Assembly: GCA_014896485.1 (NCBI GenBank)
Contig: JADBKH010000022.1
Span: 1 to 37,268 of the forward strand
Source: Bacillota bacterium
Lineage (GTDB): Bacteria; Bacillota; Bacilli; Bu12
Length of the DNA: 37,268 nucleotides
Reading direction: 5' to 3'
Shown here: piece after piece, positions 28,269-36,359 of the stretch
How the letters are laid out: each line of letters opens with the position of its first letter
Numbering within the stretch: position 1 is the stretch's first letter
The notes under the pieces: generated by a model
What the model was told of the DNA's origin: nothing
Databases searched by the model: none
What the model saw: only the letters and a program-made list of their open reading frames with translations
Position numbers and translations under genes: made by a program

Positions 28269-31109
28269 TTATCGGCCACCCTGCGCCTGTTGTTGCGCCG
28301 GATGCTGTTGCTGCGTTTGCTGCTGTTGTGCAGCGGGATTGGCTTGTCCGCCGGCTGCCTGCGCCAACTGTTGAAGGACACCTTGCAATTGCTGCTGGAC
28401 CTGCCCATAGCCGCTCCAATCCCCATTGCGTAGCGCCTGCTGACCTTGATTGAAAAGTTGTTGTGCCTGTTGGATAAGCCTGGTGACTTCCGGCGTCGGT
28501 GTCGTCGTGGGAGCAGGCGGCGCTTGCTGCTCCAGTGAGGTCGATGGCGGCGCCTTTGCCCCAAAGACAGCTGCCAACGCTTCTTGTAGCGTCGGGCGCA
28601 TGGCGACCTGTTCATTGTAACCGACAATGACCTGCCTTACCTCAGGGATGCTCGAAGTCCCATTTGCACGCAGGTAGATCGGTTCCACATACAAGATGGC
28701 ATCCTTGACTGGTATTGCCAAAGTATTGCCCCGGATGACGGTCGATCCTCCTGAATTCCACAAGGTAAACTGTTGGGAGATCCCCGGGTCGGCATCGATC
28801 CACCGCTCGAATGTCTGCGGTCCTGGTACCAGTATCCCTTTGGGCATCTCATAGAGTATCAGTTGACCATAATGCTGCGGATCACTGCGCGCAGCCAGCC
28901 AACCGGTCAGGTTGAGTAAAGGAGTCTGCCCCTGTGGCGCAGGAGTAAACGGCTGCATCAACACGAACTCGGCATTGGGTTGGCCGGAAAGTCGCACGAC
29001 AGCGTAGTAAGGCAGCATGCGCTGGACATTGCCCGAGTAGTTCTCATTGGCCTGGGTCCAAGCATCTTCCTTGTTATAGAACACCATCGGATCGGTCATA
29101 TGGTACAAGTTGAGCATGTTGGTTTGAATGCCAAAAAGATCTTCCGGATAGCGCAGATGTGCACGCAATGCAGCGGGCATGGCGTCAAGAGGTTGGAAGA
29201 TTCCACCGTACATGTGATTGTACGTTGTTGCCAGCGGATCTTTGAAGTCGACTTGATAAAAGGTAACGGTTCCGTTGTATGCATCTATGACGATCTTAAT
29301 GGAATTGCGCACATAGTTCAGGTCGCTGTTCGCCGATTCAGACGTCGCATACGGGTACCCAGAGCCCATGGTATACGCATCTTGAATCCAATACAGTTTC
29401 CCGTCTGCAATCACCATGTAGGGGTTGCGGTCGTAGTAGAGAAACGGTGCGATGGTCGCCACGCGATCGGAGATGACGCGATGGATCATCAACCGGCTCT
29501 CCGCAGTAATGTCATTGGAAAGCAGCAGGCGCAACGTGCCTTCGGAAGCGCTGTAAAACAGCCGGTTGTACCAGGTCATCGGAATCCCACCGGTACCCTC
29601 GTAATGGTTGGTCGTGGTTCCTTCGCCAGAGGGAGCGTCGAACTCACCCCCTTTGGTGTTGGCAATGACGTACTCGCTGGTCTGTTCTCCATAGTAAATC
29701 CTCGGCTGTGTGATCGGGATCTCGCTTTGGACAGGAATGTTGTGGGCAATAAAGACCGGATCGCCCGTCGACGTCACTTGACCGACCGGTGCCATGACAA
29801 CCCCATTGCCGTGGGTGTACCGCTCATGCAAGTTGACCCAGGTCTGGCCCTGGGCAGGAATTTTGCTGACGTCCAATTCGCGCGGTGCAAGGATTACCTC
29901 TGTCATTTTACCGCCGATAGGATAGCGATCCATATCCAAATTGGAAGGATTGTCCGATCCCGGATTGGTAAAGGAGTAGTAGTAGCGCAACGCTTCAAGT
30001 TGCGTGAAGGCCTCTTGCGCAGGCTGGATATCGAGCAACCGGATGTTTCGAACGACGTCGGTTTCAGAAGTCACGTCTTGGTAAGTCAGATCGTTACGTG
30101 CCGGAAAGGCATGGGTGGTCACCGCATCGATGTCATACGCCCGACGGGTCCATGCGATGTTGCGTGCAATATAGGGTCGTTCCCGCGTCGCCTCATTGGG
30201 TGTGACCGAAAATTGCTGCAGAAGTGCAGGGTAGATCGCCGTGATGATCAGAACCACCAGATAGCCACCAACGGCCGGTAGAATAAAACGCCGCCAGGCT
30301 CCGCGCCGCATCATGGCGACGAAGAAAAGGGCGATCATTGCGCTGAAGACAAGCCTGACCCACTGCATCGGCAGACGCGCATGGATATCGGTGTACCCCG
30401 CGCCCGCCAATACGGTGCCGTTGTTGCTTTGGAGGAAGCCAAATCGCCCCAACCAGATGCCGATGGCCTGCAGGCCAAAGAAGGTAGCCCATACGAGCAG
30501 GGCATGGAAAGTTGCCTGCTTTGTCAGTGGCCGCTCACCGGAGAAAAGTTCATCCCTTGTCCAGGCACCGAGCACCGCATAACCAATGGTCAAGAGGATA
30601 GCGAGGGCGAGATTGACACCGTTGAGATAGTTCAGCACCGCCTTCCAAAAGGGAAGCACCTGCATATAGAACGAAACATCATGTCCAAAGACCGGATCGC
30701 TTTCGCCAAAGGGCGTGGCGTAGAGCCATTGCAACAGTTTCGGCCAATTGCCCGCAAAGCTGATGCCCAAAAGAATCGCGATTACCAGGCTGAACCAAAA
30801 GGCGATACGTCGTGCCACTGCAGGAGAGAGTGCACCTGACGGTGCCAGCTCGATCACATTGTGCCTCTCCCTATTGGTCGGGCCGTAGTTGACCAACACC
30901 TGGAGAAAGAAGGAGAAGTGAAAACGAAGAAAGAAGAAAAAGCCGATACCTGCAACGATGCCCAATCCCCAACCGGCTGCCAGACGCATCCAATAAACCC
31001 GGGTGTACCCTACTTCCTCAAACCAACGCACGTTCGTGTAGATGCGAATGCCAACGATGATCAGGGCAACGACAACGACCGCCAAGACAACCCAGCGAAG
31101 GCGCTTCAT
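28269..31109 (-). CDS. UPF0182-family (COG1615) membrane protein
   Basis: A 946-residue protein of unknown function. The N-terminal third has about seven transmembrane helices (for example VVLAVVVVALIIVGI at 7-21 and RIAFWFSLVIAILLGISFA near 105). A large extracytoplasmic domain follows (about 290-870) with the family sequence VNLHERYTHGNGVVMAPVG and YYDRNPYMVIADGKLYWIQDAYT. The C-terminal 75 residues are Gln/Ala/Pro-rich and low-complexity. The family is common in Actinobacteria and cyanobacteria and patchy in Firmicutes. Its ATG overlaps the TPR gene by 4 bp, so the two are coupled and probably work together. Confidence 0.93.
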   Translation of the reverse strand: MKRLRWVVLAVVVVALIIVGIRIYTNVRWFEEVGYTRVYWMRLAAGWGLGIVAGIGFFFFLRFHFSFFLQVLVNYGPTNRERHNVIELAPSGALSPAVARRIAFWFSLVIAILLGISFAGNWPKLLQWLYATPFGESDPVFGHDVSFYMQVLPFWKAVLNYLNGVNLALAILLTIGYAVLGAWTRDELFSGERPLTKQATFHALLVWATFFGLQAIGIWLGRFGFLQSNNGTVLAGAGYTDIHARLPMQWVRLVFSAMIALFFVAMMRRGAWRRFILPAVGGYLVVLIITAIYPALLQQFSVTPNEATRERPYIARNIAWTRRAYDIDAVTTHAFPARNDLTYQDVTSETDVVRNIRLLDIQPAQEAFTQLEALRYYYSFTNPGSDNPSNLDMDRYPIGGKMTEVILAPRELDVSKIPAQGQTWVNLHERYTHGNGVVMAPVGQVTSTGDPVFIAHNIPVQSEIPITQPRIYYGEQTSEYVIANTKGGEFDAPSGEGTTTNHYEGTGGIPMTWYNRLFYSASEGTLRLLLSNDITAESRLMIHRVISDRVATIAPFLYYDRNPYMVIADGKLYWIQDAYTMGSGYPYATSESANSDLNYVRNSIKIVIDAYNGTVTFYQVDFKDPLATTYNHMYGGIFQPLDAMPAALRAHLRYPEDLFGIQTNMLNLYHMTDPMVFYNKEDAWTQANENYSGNVQRMLPYYAVVRLSGQPNAEFVLMQPFTPAPQGQTPLLNLTGWLAARSDPQHYGQLILYEMPKGILVPGPQTFERWIDADPGISQQFTLWNSGGSTVIRGNTLAIPVKDAILYVEPIYLRANGTSSIPEVRQVIVGYNEQVAMRPTLQEALAAVFGAKAPPSTSLEQQAPPAPTTTPTPEVTRLIQQAQQLFNQGQQALRNGDWSGYGQVQQQLQGVLQQLAQAAGGQANPAAQQQQTQQQHPAQQQAQGGR

Positions 31110-32560
31110 CCCTTACCCCCAAATGGGGCTGTCTCTTCCCAGATGTTTTGAGATTGTCGCGCCAAGGGAAGCAACAGCCGAACATGTTCGGAGACGGTAC
31201 GCGGATTGGCCCGGTAACGCTCCCCGTACTGCCGCACCGAAACCGGACCGCTTCCTTGGATGCGATCCATGACCGTTTCAATAGCTGCAGCCCAGGCTTC
31301 CGGCTTACGCAGTCGAGGCAACGTTCCCATGCGGGTCAGGACGTACGCCCACAACGCAGCAGCCTGCTGAAAACGCCCACTTTGTCCCAATGCCGATTCC
31401 AGGACGTCAGCGACCGCCAGCCACTGCGGATACCAATCGGGTAGCCGAGGCGCCCAAACCACTTTCTGCGCAACGCTTTTTTCCAAGGGCGGCTCGTTTT
31501 CTCCGATGGTGTAAGGAAGGCGGTGGGCCCATTCTGACACTGCCAGTGCATTGCGCGCCTGTTCCGCCACCTGCTGCCATTCTTCGTCTTCTTCCCCATT
31601 TTCGATCAGCTGTCTCCAGATCTGCGTGGCCAAGCGGGGCCGTCCTGCATTAAAGGCAGCAATGCCAGTAAAATAGGCTAAGATCGGATCAAATCCACCC
31701 AAATGCTGATAGAGTGGGTAGAAGAGAGCCAATGCCTCTCTATCCGCGCCCAAGATACCCAAGGTGGAAGCAAGTTTTTCACGCTGGTCATAGGCCAACG
31801 GCCGCAAGCGACAGAGCAGCTGCTGCTCCTGCTCCGCTTTCTGACGATTGCCCATCTCCATATGAAAGAGGGCGAGATTGCAATGCGCATGGATATTGCC
31901 CTGATCGCGCTCGATGACAGATTCGGCCAGTTGAATGGCCCGGCCGACCTTTCCTTCGTGAAAATAGGCCAATGCTAGATTGTTGCGCAGAGCAATCGCA
32001 TCCGGATAGCGGGAAACCGCTTGTTCCAAGACTGCAGATGCCTCTTGAAAGTGGCCATCTTCCAGCAGTAGTCGTGCCTCTTCATTTTCTGCAGCTGCGC
32101 CTTCTGCGGTCGGATCCTCTGTCTCCGAAGCCTCTTCTGGAGGTACTTCATCCTGCTCTTCTTCCAAGATTGCAATCAATTCCTCTGCTTCATCTGCCAA
32201 CTCCCCTGCCGGTGCCCGTTCCAAGTACCGGCGTGCCGCCCTCAGAGCAGTTTCGAACTCCCCCAAGTTTCCATAGTTGACGGAAAGCCAGTAGTCGTAC
32301 TCTGCCTCATCCTGGCGCAGTTCCTTCATCAGGTATTCAAACACGGCAATAGACTCTTCAAAGAACCCCATTTCACTGAGCAACCGTGCCAAATCAAAGT
32401 GGACTGCGGCGTTTTGGGGGGCGCGTTCACTTGCTCGCCGTAAATAGCGCAATGCGCGGCCATATTCTTGGCGATCCGCCCACTTGTGTGCCCGTCGACG
32501 GTAAGCCTCTGCACTCAAGTCGATGGGGATCACTCGTTTTTGGACAAGTTTACGTTGCAT
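31106..32560 (-). CDS. Tetratricopeptide-repeat protein
   Basis: A 484-residue soluble protein. TPR-like helices occupy about 15-130 (KWADRQEYGRALRYLRRASERAPQ-type repeats with A8/P32 pattern), an acidic linker (about 130-165) is rich in Glu and Pro, and more TPRs run from 165 to about 300. The C-terminal part has Trp-rich helices and a segment resembling a helix-turn-helix (YRANPRTVSEHVRLLL). Likely a scaffold or interaction protein; partners unknown. The start at 32560 follows AGGAGACGATCG; the frame opens 27 codons earlier, beyond the promoter. It is the first gene of the long operon through UPF0182 and fabF. Confidence 0.8.
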   Translation of the reverse strand: MQRKLVQKRVIPIDLSAEAYRRRAHKWADRQEYGRALRYLRRASERAPQNAAVHFDLARLLSEMGFFEESIAVFEYLMKELRQDEAEYDYWLSVNYGNLGEFETALRAARRYLERAPAGELADEAEELIAILEEEQDEVPPEEASETEDPTAEGAAAENEEARLLLEDGHFQEASAVLEQAVSRYPDAIALRNNLALAYFHEGKVGRAIQLAESVIERDQGNIHAHCNLALFHMEMGNRQKAEQEQQLLCRLRPLAYDQREKLASTLGILGADREALALFYPLYQHLGGFDPILAYFTGIAAFNAGRPRLATQIWRQLIENGEEDEEWQQVAEQARNALAVSEWAHRLPYTIGENEPPLEKSVAQKVVWAPRLPDWYPQWLAVADVLESALGQSGRFQQAAALWAYVLTRMGTLPRLRKPEAWAAAIETVMDRIQGSGPVSVRQYGERYRANPRTVSEHVRLLLPLARQSQNIWEETAPFGGKG

Positions 32561-32615
32561 CGATCGTCTCCTGAACAGATGTCCTGCCTCAACCGGTCGT
32601 TCCCTTGATATTGTC

Positions 32616-32643
32616 AGTATACCATAGCCACGCTTGCGCAAAA
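32616..32643 (-). promoter_or_regulatory. Promoter of the TPR-UPF0182-fabF-rapZ operon
   Basis: Minus strand: extended -10 TATGGTATACT (TATACT at 32616-32621), 16-bp spacer, weak -35 TTTTGC (32638-32643). The -35 overlaps the U-run of the upstream terminator. Confidence 0.6.
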
Positions 32644-32668
32644 GAAAAGGCGGCGGGAATCCGTCGCC
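32638..32668 (-). terminator. Intrinsic terminator after the DUF3501 gene
   Basis: Minus strand: 8-bp GC-rich stem (GGCGACGG / CCGCCGCC, one G-U) with a 4-nt loop, followed by TTTTCTTTT. It ends the peroxide-stress transcript 30 bp after the DUF3501 stop. Confidence 0.85.
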
Positions 32669-32698
32669 TCTCTCCTACGATCGCCGAAAAATCCGTTC

Positions 32699-33274
32699 TT
32701 AAGCGAGATCCTGTGCCAATTCTTGGCGAAGCGTTTCAGGAACGGTCGCGCTTTCCGTATATCGTGGATGATCGATGACCAAGCGCAACGGTGCACTGCC
32801 GTTTCGGATTGCCTCGGCATGGACCTCGTTCAAGTTGAACTTGAGGTAGTGAACCGAGGCAGTTTTGTCCGTCCGCGTCAGATCCTCGTCCGGTGTCGCA
32901 GCGACGCGCTCCTCACCGATCATCAGTGCAACATGGTTCTCGATGCCGACCAACTCACCCAAGATCACCGGTATCTGGGATTGCTCCGTAATTTCGATAA
33001 ACATCGTCGCACACAACTGGTTGCCCTGTGGCACCAAGTCGTTGTAGATCTCGACCTCTTCTTGGATTTTCTCAGGTTCGTGCATGTTTTCGGCCCGCAC
33101 CATTTCTTGGATCTGGTAGGCCATGGTATCGTGGTTCTCAAAATAAATGGTCACACGGTCACCGATATGCAAACGCCGACGATCTTTGATCGCTCGAACC
33201 TCTTGGCGCCGCTGTTCACGCACCGGAGCATACGCTTCTGGAGAGAGAATTTCCTCTGCAGTCACCAATTTCAC
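32699..33274 (-). CDS. DUF3501-family protein
   Basis: A 191-residue cytosolic protein of unknown function. Family features: an N-terminal region with YAPVREQRRQEVRAIKDRRR, then VTIYFENHDTMAYQIQEMVRAE, EKIQEEVEIYNDLVP, an ATMFIEI strand, and a C-terminal half with VHYLKFNL. Members are often next to rubrerythrin genes, sometimes with a heterodisulfide-reductase-like Fe-S protein, so a role in peroxide or metal homeostasis is inferred. The frame opens at 33439 inside the rubrerythrin gene, but the GTG at 33274 has GGAGGTGA upstream and gives the family length. A terminator lies between it and the rubrerythrin. Confidence 0.85.
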   Translation of the reverse strand: MKLVTAEEILSPEAYAPVREQRRQEVRAIKDRRRLHIGDRVTIYFENHDTMAYQIQEMVRAENMHEPEKIQEEVEIYNDLVPQGNQLCATMFIEITEQSQIPVILGELVGIENHVALMIGEERVAATPDEDLTRTDKTASVHYLKFNLNEVHAEAIRNGSAPLRLVIDHPRYTESATVPETLRQELAQDLA

Positions 33275-33313
33275 TTCAAACTCACCTCCGCAGCACCGCT
33301 TACCCGTCTCTGC

Positions 33314-33345
33314 AAAAAGGTGGCAGTCCGCCGGGACTGCCACCT
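33314..33345 (-). terminator. Intrinsic terminator between rubrerythrin and DUF3501
   Basis: Minus strand: perfect 12-bp stem (AGGTGGCAGTCC / GGACTGCCACCT), CGGC loop, then TTTTTGC. It lies 15 bp after the rubrerythrin stop. I see no good promoter between it and the DUF3501 start, so partial read-through probably sets a lower level of DUF3501. Confidence 0.88.
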
Positions 33346-33360
33346 CACCTGCTTCGTCTC

Positions 33361-33786
33361 TTAGGAAGCCAGGCTTTCCAGTCCCTTCTGGAAGCGCGCC
33401 GCATGGGCTTTTTCTGCCCGGGCCAAGGTCTCCAGCCAATCGGCAATATCGTCAAACCCTTCATCCCGTGCGACACGGGCAAAGCCAGGGTACATCTCCG
33501 TATATTCGTAGGTTTCCCCAGCAATGGCCGACTTGAGATTCTGTTCCGTGGTCCCGATCTTCTCTCCTGTTACCGGATCACCCCATGACTTCAAAAAGTC
33601 GAGGTGCCCAAAGGCATGTCCCGTCTCGCCTTCCGAAACATCGCGGAAGAGTCCGGCGACATCGGGCCGCCCTTCGATATCCGCTTGCCGCGCGAAGTAG
33701 AGATAGCGCCGGTTGGCCTGAGATTCTCCAGCGAATGCGACCTTTAAGTTTTCCAGGGTTTTCGTACCTTCCAGTGACTTTGCCAT
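33361..33786 (-). CDS. Internal start for free rubrerythrin (141 residues)
   Basis: Within the fusion frame, CAAGGAGGCG lies about 10 nt before an ATG at 33786, where the sequence [20 protein letters not shown] begins exactly like separate rubrerythrins. A stand-alone diiron protein without rubredoxin domain (sulerythrin-like, about 140 residues) could therefore be made from the same mRNA. The two products share all codons from 33786 on. Confidence 0.6.
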   Translation of the reverse strand: MAKSLEGTKTLENLKVAFAGESQANRRYLYFARQADIEGRPDVAGLFRDVSEGETGHAFGHLDFLKSWGDPVTGEKIGTTEQNLKSAIAGETYEYTEMYPGFARVARDEGFDDIADWLETLARAEKAHAARFQKGLESLAS

Positions 33787-34266
33787 AGGTGCAACGCCTC
33801 CTTGGATTTGCTCGGAACTTTGTCGTGCATGCACAGAAACGAGATCTGAGTAGGCAGCCTGGCAGGACGGACATCCGTCCACCACAAACCACAGCTCGGT
33901 CCGCACCAGTGGCCAACCCTTCTGGCGCAGAGGCAGCGGATCGGGTAAGGCAACCTCATCGCAATCCATCAGGCGCCCACAACGCTGGCAATACAGGTGG
34001 GCATGCTCATCCGTCCGGGTGTCGAAATGCAACCGTGCATCACCAAAGGAGTACGGTTGCAATACGCCCATTTCCACGAGCTCCCCGATCACCTTATAGA
34101 CGGTGGCCTGTGAAAGGGTCGGTTGCACTTGGCGCACACGAGCCAACAAGACGTCCGCCGTGGGGTGGGTGTCATCGCCGCTGAGGGCATGAACGACGGC
34201 CATCCGCTGTGCCGTGATGCGCTTGCCACGCTGTCGATAAGCAGTAATGACTTCGTCGACTGTCAG
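33361..34266 (-). CDS. In-frame fusion: PerR-type peroxide sensor + rubrerythrin
   Basis: One uninterrupted frame of 301 codons. Residues 1-139 are a Fur-family repressor with all PerR regulatory metal ligands (H34, D82, H88, H90, D101, matching B. subtilis H37, D85, H91, H93, D104) and the structural zinc Cys pairs (C93/C96, C132/C135). The Asp at 101, not Glu, points to PerR and not Fur. A 21-residue hydrophilic linker leads into a rubredoxin-less rubrerythrin (161-301) with diiron motifs GES, ExxH (SEGETGH), GETYE and AEKAH. The full N-terminal helix ([20 protein letters not shown]) requires a CTG start at 34266, 7 nt after GGAGAGGGGG; an ATG at 34203 would cut off that helix. Rubrerythrin reduces H2O2, so sensor and effector are joined. 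Confidence 0.8.
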   Translation of the reverse strand: MTVDEVITAYRQRGKRITAQRMAVVHALSGDDTHPTADVLLARVRQVQPTLSQATVYKVIGELVEMGVLQPYSFGDARLHFDTRTDEHAHLYCQRCGRLMDCDEVALPDPLPLRQKGWPLVRTELWFVVDGCPSCQAAYSDLVSVHARQSSEQIQGGVAPMAKSLEGTKTLENLKVAFAGESQANRRYLYFARQADIEGRPDVAGLFRDVSEGETGHAFGHLDFLKSWGDPVTGEKIGTTEQNLKSAIAGETYEYTEMYPGFARVARDEGFDDIADWLETLARAEKAHAARFQKGLESLAS

Positions 34267-34346
34267 GCGCCCACCCCCTCTCCTCTCTCTGGAGAATTAT
34301 GCAGAATTGTTCCTAAAATGGAACGCTTCCGCACTTCTCGCTATGA

Positions 34347-34375
34347 AATATAACACCCTCTCGTTGGACAATCAA
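34347..34375 (-). promoter_or_regulatory. Promoter of the perR-rubrerythrin gene
   Basis: Minus strand: -35 TTGATT (34370-34375), 17-bp spacer, -10 TATATT (34347-34352), about 80 bp before the CTG start. The leader contains an imperfect inverted repeat (GGAGAATT / AATTGTTCC, near 34291-34313) that could be an operator, but it does not match the classic PerR box. Confidence 0.65.
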
Positions 34376-34495
34376 CCCCGCGCGACAAAAACTGTCCACT
34401 CACCCACCAGTTGGGGACGATCGTCCGTCGCAAACCCGCCCGGATACGCATCGATGGAAGTGGGGAAACGGCAAGTGCGAAAGGAAGGATGGGCC

Positions 34496-34780
34496 ATGTC
34501 AGAAGAAGAGAAACTCCCTGGGGAAGAAGATACGGTAGAACCGATCTGGTATGAGGAAGACCCGCAGGACCCGAAAAGAACGCCACACCGGCATTACCCT
34601 CGCCGTCATTATCGGCGCTATCCCTGCCGACCGGGTTATCCCCCTCCCTACTATCCGCCTTATTCGCCGTGGGAGGGCCATAAACCTCACCCGATGCCCT
34701 GGCAAGAGGATTGGGATACCCACGATGATTGGTGGAAGATGCCGAAGGGCTGCGACGGCAAGTGGATGCCGGAAGAATAG
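34496..34780 (+). CDS. Small His/Pro/Tyr/Trp-rich protein, possibly spore coat
   Basis: A 94-residue protein beginning MSEEEKLPGEEDTVEP. It has an acidic N-terminus, a middle basic/aromatic stretch (HYPRRHYRRYPCRPGYPPPY), and a Trp/Asp/His-rich C-terminus (DWDTHDDWWKMPKGCDGKW). No membrane segment is seen. Tyr/Pro/His-rich small proteins of this style are common in Bacillus spore coats, but I recognise no named family. AAAGGAAGGATGGGCC precedes the ATG; an ATG at 34455 upstream (MEVGKRQ...) is less likely. It is plus-strand, divergent from perR and convergent with hisJ (7 bp apart). Confidence 0.6.
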   Translation: MSEEEKLPGEEDTVEPIWYEEDPQDPKRTPHRHYPRRHYRRYPCRPGYPPPYYPPYSPWEGHKPHPMPWQEDWDTHDDWWKMPKGCDGKWMPEE

Positions 34781-34787
34781 GCAATCC

Positions 34788-35594
34788 TTACCCGAGGGGA
34801 ACCGGTGAGGCTTCGCGGTTGTGAAAGCGCAAAACCGATGTCACGCCGAGGCTTTGCAACCACGCGGCGATCCGATGCAGCTGTGCTCCGACACGATGGG
34901 GTGCATGGGCATCGGAGCCGAGTACAAACGGTATGTGCCGCGTGATCGCTTCCTGTACCAGCCACCGGGCTGGGAAGGGAGAAGCCTTGGGATAGCGGAG
35001 ACCAGAGCTGTTGATTTCGATGGCCATACCGGCTTTGCGAAGTTCCTCAAGCGCCGCGATGGCCACTTCTCGTGCCAGCTGGGTATGTCCGCAAAAGAAT
35101 TTGTCGACGACGTCGAAATGTCCTGCGATCTGAAAGAGGCCACTACGCGCCAGTCCCTGCACGTCAAAAAAGTAGGATTCACTCAAGGACAGGGCACTGG
35201 TTGCAGCATAACGTTCCAAAAACCGCTCGTCGGTTAGGTCCCAACCATTGACAAAATGCACCGAACCGATGACGTAGTCCCACGGATAGGGGGCCAGGAG
35301 TGCTGCCAAGCGCTCTTCTTGTCCCGCTACATAATCCGCCTCCAACCCCAACCGGACCGGCAACTCAGGATGACGCTGCGCCAGCTGCATGACCTCTGCA
35401 ACGTACTCAGGCAACTCGGTCTCTGTCATGCCGATGCCCGGGTAACGCGCCGCTTCGGGAAGAAAGTAGGGGGGATCGTGGTCGGAAAAGCCGATCTCGT
35501 CCAGGCCCGCCCGCTGTGCTTGCAGGAGATACGCCTCCATCTCCCCTGTCGCATGACCGCACCTCGGTGTATGCAAGTGATAGTCGAGTAACAC
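34788..35594 (-). CDS. hisJ: PHP-type histidinol-phosphatase
   Basis: A 268-residue PHP-domain phosphatase removing phosphate from L-histidinol phosphate. Metal ligands by motif: H6, H8 and H14 (DYHLHTPRCGHA), D38/H39 (FSDHDP), E85 (GLEADY), H113 (GSVHFV), GHFDVVDKF, and GSDAHAP near the end. This matches the HisJ/HisK family of B. subtilis, not the HAD-type. The start is GTG at 35594 after AGGAGGGCGAT; an ATG in another frame nearby gives only a shadow. It follows hisIE by 9 bp. Confidence 0.93.
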   Translation of the reverse strand: MLLDYHLHTPRCGHATGEMEAYLLQAQRAGLDEIGFSDHDPPYFLPEAARYPGIGMTETELPEYVAEVMQLAQRHPELPVRLGLEADYVAGQEERLAALLAPYPWDYVIGSVHFVNGWDLTDERFLERYAATSALSLSESYFFDVQGLARSGLFQIAGHFDVVDKFFCGHTQLAREVAIAALEELRKAGMAIEINSSGLRYPKASPFPARWLVQEAITRHIPFVLGSDAHAPHRVGAQLHRIAAWLQSLGVTSVLRFHNREASPVPLG

Positions 35595-35603
35595 ATCGCC
35601 CTC

Positions 35604-36359
35604 CTAGCTGCCGCGCTCATAGCGGCGACGCAATTCTGACAGCACACTTTCCAACGGCACGCCATCGGCCGTCAGCAAGGCCAGCAGGTGGTAGAGCGTA
35701 TCGGCTGCCTCGTACACCACTTCATCTGGTTGGCGTGCGACGCTGGCCAATGCAAGTTCGACAGCTTCCTCACCAAATTTTTTGGCGACATGTTCCACAC
35801 CACGCCCCAACAACTGTGCCGTATAGGAGTGCGTCCCACCCGTTTGCTGCCGTTGTGCAATGCGAAGCATCAAATCATTTAGAACCTCTACATCGGTGGC
35901 CGGCGCTCTCTCCTTGGATGGAAAAGCAACCGGCTCTGACGGTTGGCGATGGGCATCAGGTTCTTCGCCACGCGCGACGGTGGCAGCGCTGCGGATCGCC
36001 GTCGCTTGCCGATCTGCCAATGTTCGGTAGAAGCAACTCTGTTCCCCTGTGTGGCAAGCTGGCCCTGCCGGCCGGACGAAGTAGCAGAGGGTATCGGCAT
36101 CGCAGTCATACGCAATACGCACCACCTCTTGCGTATGACCAGAAGTCGCCCCTTTGTGCCACAGCACTTGCCGTGATCGACTGTAAAACCAACTTTCACC
36201 GCTCTCTAGGGTCTTGGAAAGGGCCTGCCGATTGGCATAGGCCAACATCAAAAGCTCCCCCTGCTCCGCATCGAGTACCACGACCGGCAACAGCCCGTGC
36301 GCATCGAAGCGCAGGGACAATAGGCCTTGGGGGTCAACTACGGCCAACGCGTCGCTCAT
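35604..36359 (-). CDS. hisIE: Bifunctional phosphoribosyl-AMP cyclohydrolase / phosphoribosyl-ATP pyrophosphatase
   Basis: A 251-residue fusion catalysing steps two and three of histidine synthesis. The N-terminal HisI domain (about 10-115) has [15 protein letters not shown], the metal/zinc cysteines in [11 protein letters not shown], and [14 protein letters not shown] poorly conserved linker (about 125-155) follows, then the HisE domain (about 157-250) with the MazG-like motif [13 protein letters not shown] and [13 protein letters not shown]. The ATG overlaps the hisF stop by 4 bp. Fusion of HisI and HisE is common in Bacilli and enterobacteria. Confidence 0.96.
   Translation of the reverse strand: MSDALAVVDPQGLLSLRFDAHGLLPVVVLDAEQGELLMLAYANRQALSKTLESGESWFYSRSRQVLWHKGATSGHTQEVVRIAYDCDADTLCYFVRPAGPACHTGEQSCFYRTLADRQATAIRSAATVARGEEPDAHRQPSEPVAFPSKERAPATDVEVLNDLMLRIAQRQQTGGTHSYTAQLLGRGVEHVAKKFGEEAVELALASVARQPDEVVYEAADTLYHLLALLTADGVPLESVLSELRRRYERGS

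Noticed and set aside
28980-30281. Plus-strand frame of 433 codons opposite UPF0182
   Set aside because: Antisense to an intact conserved gene; no start signal or recognisable domain.
34285-34320. PerR box in the perR-rubrerythrin leader
   Set aside because: Only an imperfect repeat is seen; it does not fit the 7-1-7 TTATAAT consensus, so it is mentioned with the promoter but not called.
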